From Bradyrhizobium sp. ISRA430 (GTDB lineage Bacteria; Pseudomonadota; Alphaproteobacteria; Rhizobiales; Xanthobacteraceae), in NCBI RefSeq assembly GCF_029909975.1, contig NZ_CP094516.1, positions 7,976,501 to 8,040,500 of the forward strand: a DNA stretch of 64,000 nucleotides. The letters run 5' to 3'. The notes beneath the pieces were generated by a model. The model ran no database searches, had not been told where the DNA came from, and saw only the letters and a list, made by a program, of their open reading frames with translations. Both the position numbers and the translations under genes were made by a program. Position 1 is the stretch's first letter; each line of letters opens with the position of its first letter. Shown here in pieces: positions 61,746 to 64,000 of the stretch.

Positions 61746-62645
61746 CTAGTGAAGCGCGATGAAGGCAAGCACCGCCTCGTCATAAGCTTTGGGATTTTCG
61801 CTTGGGACCGTATGGGACGCATCGGGTATTTTTGCTCGCGTGGCCTGCGGCAGACATTTTTCCAGTTCGTCCACGATGCGATGGAAATACTCCGGACTGC
61901 GCTCGCCAGTCGTCACGAGTGTTGGTGCCGAAATGCGCTTTGCCATCTCGCAGGTGAACACCGGACGCGGGCGAGGTGAGGTGACGTCCGCAACCCCCGA
62001 AGGCGCATTGTCCAGCATCATTTGGCGCTCGGCTTGCGACCGCCGATCGTAAGTGCCAGGTCCGCCCACGCCGTCGGCGAAGAGCCACAGCCCTGCATCG
62101 ACATCATTTTTCTTGAATGCTTCGCGCGCAGACGTAAATCGAGCGCCCCATTGTTTCAGGACGTCCGCGCCTGTCGGGCTTCCGGCGAGCAGGCCTTGGG
62201 CCGGAGGTTCGTTGACCACGAGCGTTCGCACCATCTCGGGATGATTGGATGCGAAGAATAGAGCGGCGTGCGCGCCAGACGAGTGCGCGACAATATGCGC
62301 CCGTTTGACGCCGAGGCCGGTCAAAATTGCAGCCAAGTCCTCCCCATGCACGTCTGCCGCGCCATCAGGGAGGCCGTCATTGCTTGCCGCATTGGGGTAG
62401 TGATTCTGCCGGCTATAGGCGATGACGAGATGGTTCTTTGAAAACACCGGCAGGTGCTCGTTCCAGAGACGATAGTCCTGAAAGCCCCCATGCACGAAAA
62501 AGATGGGGTCGCCTTGCCCGAGCTCGACATAGCCGAACGTCGTACCGGCAGCGCTGATCTGTTTGACGCTTCCGTCGGCAGCAGCCGCCGACGCCCACAG
62601 CCCGAGAAAGAGACCAGTGAAGGCGGCTCCGATTCCAGAATGCAT
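61746..62645 (-). CDS. Exported alpha/beta-hydrolase
   Basis: 299 residues. Signal peptide (FTGLFLGLWASAAAA). The catalytic Ser is in VAHSSGAHA, where the usual GxSxG elbow is changed to AxSxG; the oxyanion loop is FVHGGFQDYRLW and the catalytic His is in PDASHTVP. Family activity may be esterase, lactonase or epoxide hydrolase. The ATG at 62645 follows GGAGC. It is divergent from glpD and convergent with glpR, so unlikely to share their regulation, though it lies within the same small locus. Confidence 0.8.
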   Translation of the reverse strand: MHSGIGAAFTGLFLGLWASAAAADGSVKQISAAGTTFGYVELGQGDPIFFVHGGFQDYRLWNEHLPVFSKNHLVIAYSRQNHYPNAASNDGLPDGAADVHGEDLAAILTGLGVKRAHIVAHSSGAHAALFFASNHPEMVRTLVVNEPPAQGLLAGSPTGADVLKQWGARFTSAREAFKKNDVDAGLWLFADGVGGPGTYDRRSQAERQMMLDNAPSGVADVTSPRPRPVFTCEMAKRISAPTLVTTGERSPEYFHRIVDELEKCLPQATRAKIPDASHTVPSENPKAYDEAVLAFIALH

Positions 62646-62828
62646 GGTTGGGCTCCTGCATTGCCGAGCCGGAAGACGATAACCCGGCGAGCGAGCGCCG
62701 TACCATGCGACGTTGTGTACCGAATGCCTGACAATTTGCCTGAGTGCCGGTGGCAGGAGCACGCGGGACGGTCGAGCGGGCCCTCGTGCCTTCCGACAAC
62801 CCACCCGTTGCCTACAAAAAAGTTCCGC

Positions 62829-62895
62829 TTTCGCCTCTTCTCGCTTCTCTTTCATCTTGCTTTCGCTTTCGGGTGTGATCTAATCAAAAACGAAA
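62829..62895. promoter_or_regulatory. glpD promoter with candidate GlpR boxes
   Basis: TTTCG occurs at 62829-62833, 62861-62865 and 62867-62871, and the inverse CGAAA at 62891-62895, as is common for DeoR-family operators. TTGCTT (62857-62862) and TCTAAT (62879-62884), 16 bases apart, are a plausible -35/-10 pair lying between the boxes. It lies just upstream of glpD and near the glpR gene. Confidence 0.55.
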
Positions 62896-62929
62896 GTAGC
62901 CGTCCGATGGAACGGGCGGTCGCCGGGGG

Positions 62930-64000
62930 ATGCGTCTGTTGGAGCGTATTTTCGACCTCGCCATTATCGGAGGCGGTGTTAACGGCTGCGGCATCGCGCG
63001 CGACGCGGTGGGCCGTGGCAACACGGTTTTCCTGTGCGAAATGAACGATCTGGCGAGCGGGACATCGTCCTGGTCGACCAAGCTCGTGCATGGCGGCCTG
63101 CGGTATCTCGAATATTACGAGTTCCGGCTGGTCCGTGAGGCGCTGATCGAGCGCGAGATCCTCTGGGGCATCGCGCCCCACATCATTCGCCCCCTGCGTT
63201 TCGTTCTGCCGCATCATGCGGGCCTGCGCCCGGCCTGGCTCCTGCGCCTCGGCCTCTTCCTCTACGACCACATCGGCGGGCGTCATCTCCTGCCGGCGAC
63301 CCGTTCGGTCGATCTCAGGCACGACGAGGTCGGCCGCCCGCTGATCCCGAATCGCTACACCCGCGCGTTCGAATATTCCGACTGCTTCGTCGATGACGCC
63401 CGTCTCGTCGTGCTCAACGCGCGCGACGCCGCCGACAAGGGCGCCGAGATTCGCACCCGCACCCGCGCCACCGAGATCCGCCAGTCCGACGGCGTCTGGA
63501 CCGTGAGCATGGTCGACACGCTGACCGGCGCACGCTCATCGATCCAGGCCCGGGCGCTCATCAATGCCGGCGGCCCATGGGTCGAGGACGTGCTCGGCCG
63601 TGGCGCCGGCGTCAATGCCAACGCCAAGGTGCGCCTGGTGCAGGGCTCGCACATCGTGGTGAAGAAACTCTACGATCACGACCGCGCCTACATGTTCCAG
63701 AACGCGGACGGCCGCATCATCTTCGTCATTCCCTACCAGGACGATTTCACGCTGATCGGCACCACCGATCGCGACTATGACGGCGATCCCTCCAAGGTGA
63801 AGGCGACGACGGAGGAGATCCAGTATCTCTGCACGGCTGCGAGCGAATATCTGGCCAAGCCGGTGACGCCGGAGGAGGTGGTCTGGACCTATTCCGGCGT
63901 GCGTCCGCTCTATGACGATGGCGCCAGCGAAGCCAAAGCCGCGACCCGCGACTACGTATTCGAGCTCGACACGCCCGGCGGCGTGCCGCTGCTGTCGATC
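62930..64000 (+). CDS. glpD: Glycerol-3-phosphate dehydrogenase, FAD-dependent (partial, 3' end outside)
   Basis: The first 357 codons are open to the last base. It starts with the FAD Rossmann motif DLAIIGGGVNGCGIARDAVGRG, then GTSSWSTKLVHGGLRYLEYYEF and, later, GSHIVVKK and IGTTDRDY, all GlpD hallmarks. It oxidises glycerol-3-phosphate to dihydroxyacetone phosphate at the membrane, passing electrons to ubiquinone. The ATG at 62930 is preferred; a TTG at 62939 with GGGGGAT upstream is possible. Downstream glp genes (transport, kinase) may follow outside the window. Confidence 0.93.
   Translation, partial: MRLLERIFDLAIIGGGVNGCGIARDAVGRGNTVFLCEMNDLASGTSSWSTKLVHGGLRYLEYYEFRLVREALIEREILWGIAPHIIRPLRFVLPHHAGLRPAWLLRLGLFLYDHIGGRHLLPATRSVDLRHDEVGRPLIPNRYTRAFEYSDCFVDDARLVVLNARDAADKGAEIRTRTRATEIRQSDGVWTVSMVDTLTGARSSIQARALINAGGPWVEDVLGRGAGVNANAKVRLVQGSHIVVKKLYDHDRAYMFQNADGRIIFVIPYQDDFTLIGTTDRDYDGDPSKVKATTEEIQYLCTAASEYLAKPVTPEEVVWTYSGVRPLYDDGASEAKAATRDYVFELDTPGGVPLLSI

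Overview
The window is about 64 kb of high-GC chromosomal DNA from an alphaproteobacterium, most likely Bradyrhizobium or a close relative. This placement is inferred from overall gene content, GTG/TTG starts preceded by purine-rich ribosome-binding sites, and several families of palindromic intergenic repeats of the kind common in that group. No rRNA, tRNA, CRISPR array, transposase or phage gene was seen.

Layout. 1-8 kb: the C-terminal end of a large Ig-like/repeat surface protein, two tiny secreted proteins, a polysaccharide flippase, a polytopic membrane protein coupled to a DCC-family thiol oxidoreductase, and a family 2 glycosyltransferase. This looks like a cell-surface region. 8.5-16 kb: small membrane proteins, two acyltransferase-3 proteins, an aldose-1-epimerase-like protein and phosphoglucomutase. 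16-19 kb: a vanA-vanR-vanB-like cluster (Rieske oxygenase, GntR/FCD regulator, FMN/2Fe-2S reductase) with a duplicated palindromic operator in front. 19-30 kb: a GGDEF/EAL protein, a TetR-NTF2 pair, a GMC oxidoreductase, hemC and hemE (convergent), a sensor diguanylate cyclase, slyX and trhO. 30-38.6 kb: a gamma-glutamyltransferase, a three-subunit molybdenum aldehyde oxidase (paoABC-like), FKBP, a cupin and two VOC proteins. 39-46 kb: a PMT-type glycosyltransferase, an OmpA protein divergent from a caspase-like protein (with CRP/FNR-like palindromes between them), a YcaQ-like protein and an MFS transporter. 46.5-51.6 kb: an RND efflux operon ending in its TetR regulator. 51.8-58.8 kb: a flavin reductase, then a tight fatty-acid beta-oxidation operon (fadE, thiolase, fadJ, thioesterase). 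59-64 kb: a small secreted NTF2-like protein, a HAD phosphatase, a GlpR-type regulator, an alpha/beta hydrolase and the start of glpD, which runs off the window.

The most informative non-coding signals are the two near-identical operators 74 bp apart before the vanA-like gene, a perfect TGTGA-N6-TCACA palindrome in front of ompA facing a related palindrome in front of the caspase gene, a candidate TetR operator cut off from its regulator by a repeat element, TTTCG boxes before glpD, and at least five families of intergenic palindromic repeats (A-E below). No wholly new defence or metabolic system is evident. The best candidates for under-described biology are the membrane protein/DCC pair, the CRP-box-flanked ompA/caspase locus and the repeat-rich terminal domain at the left edge.
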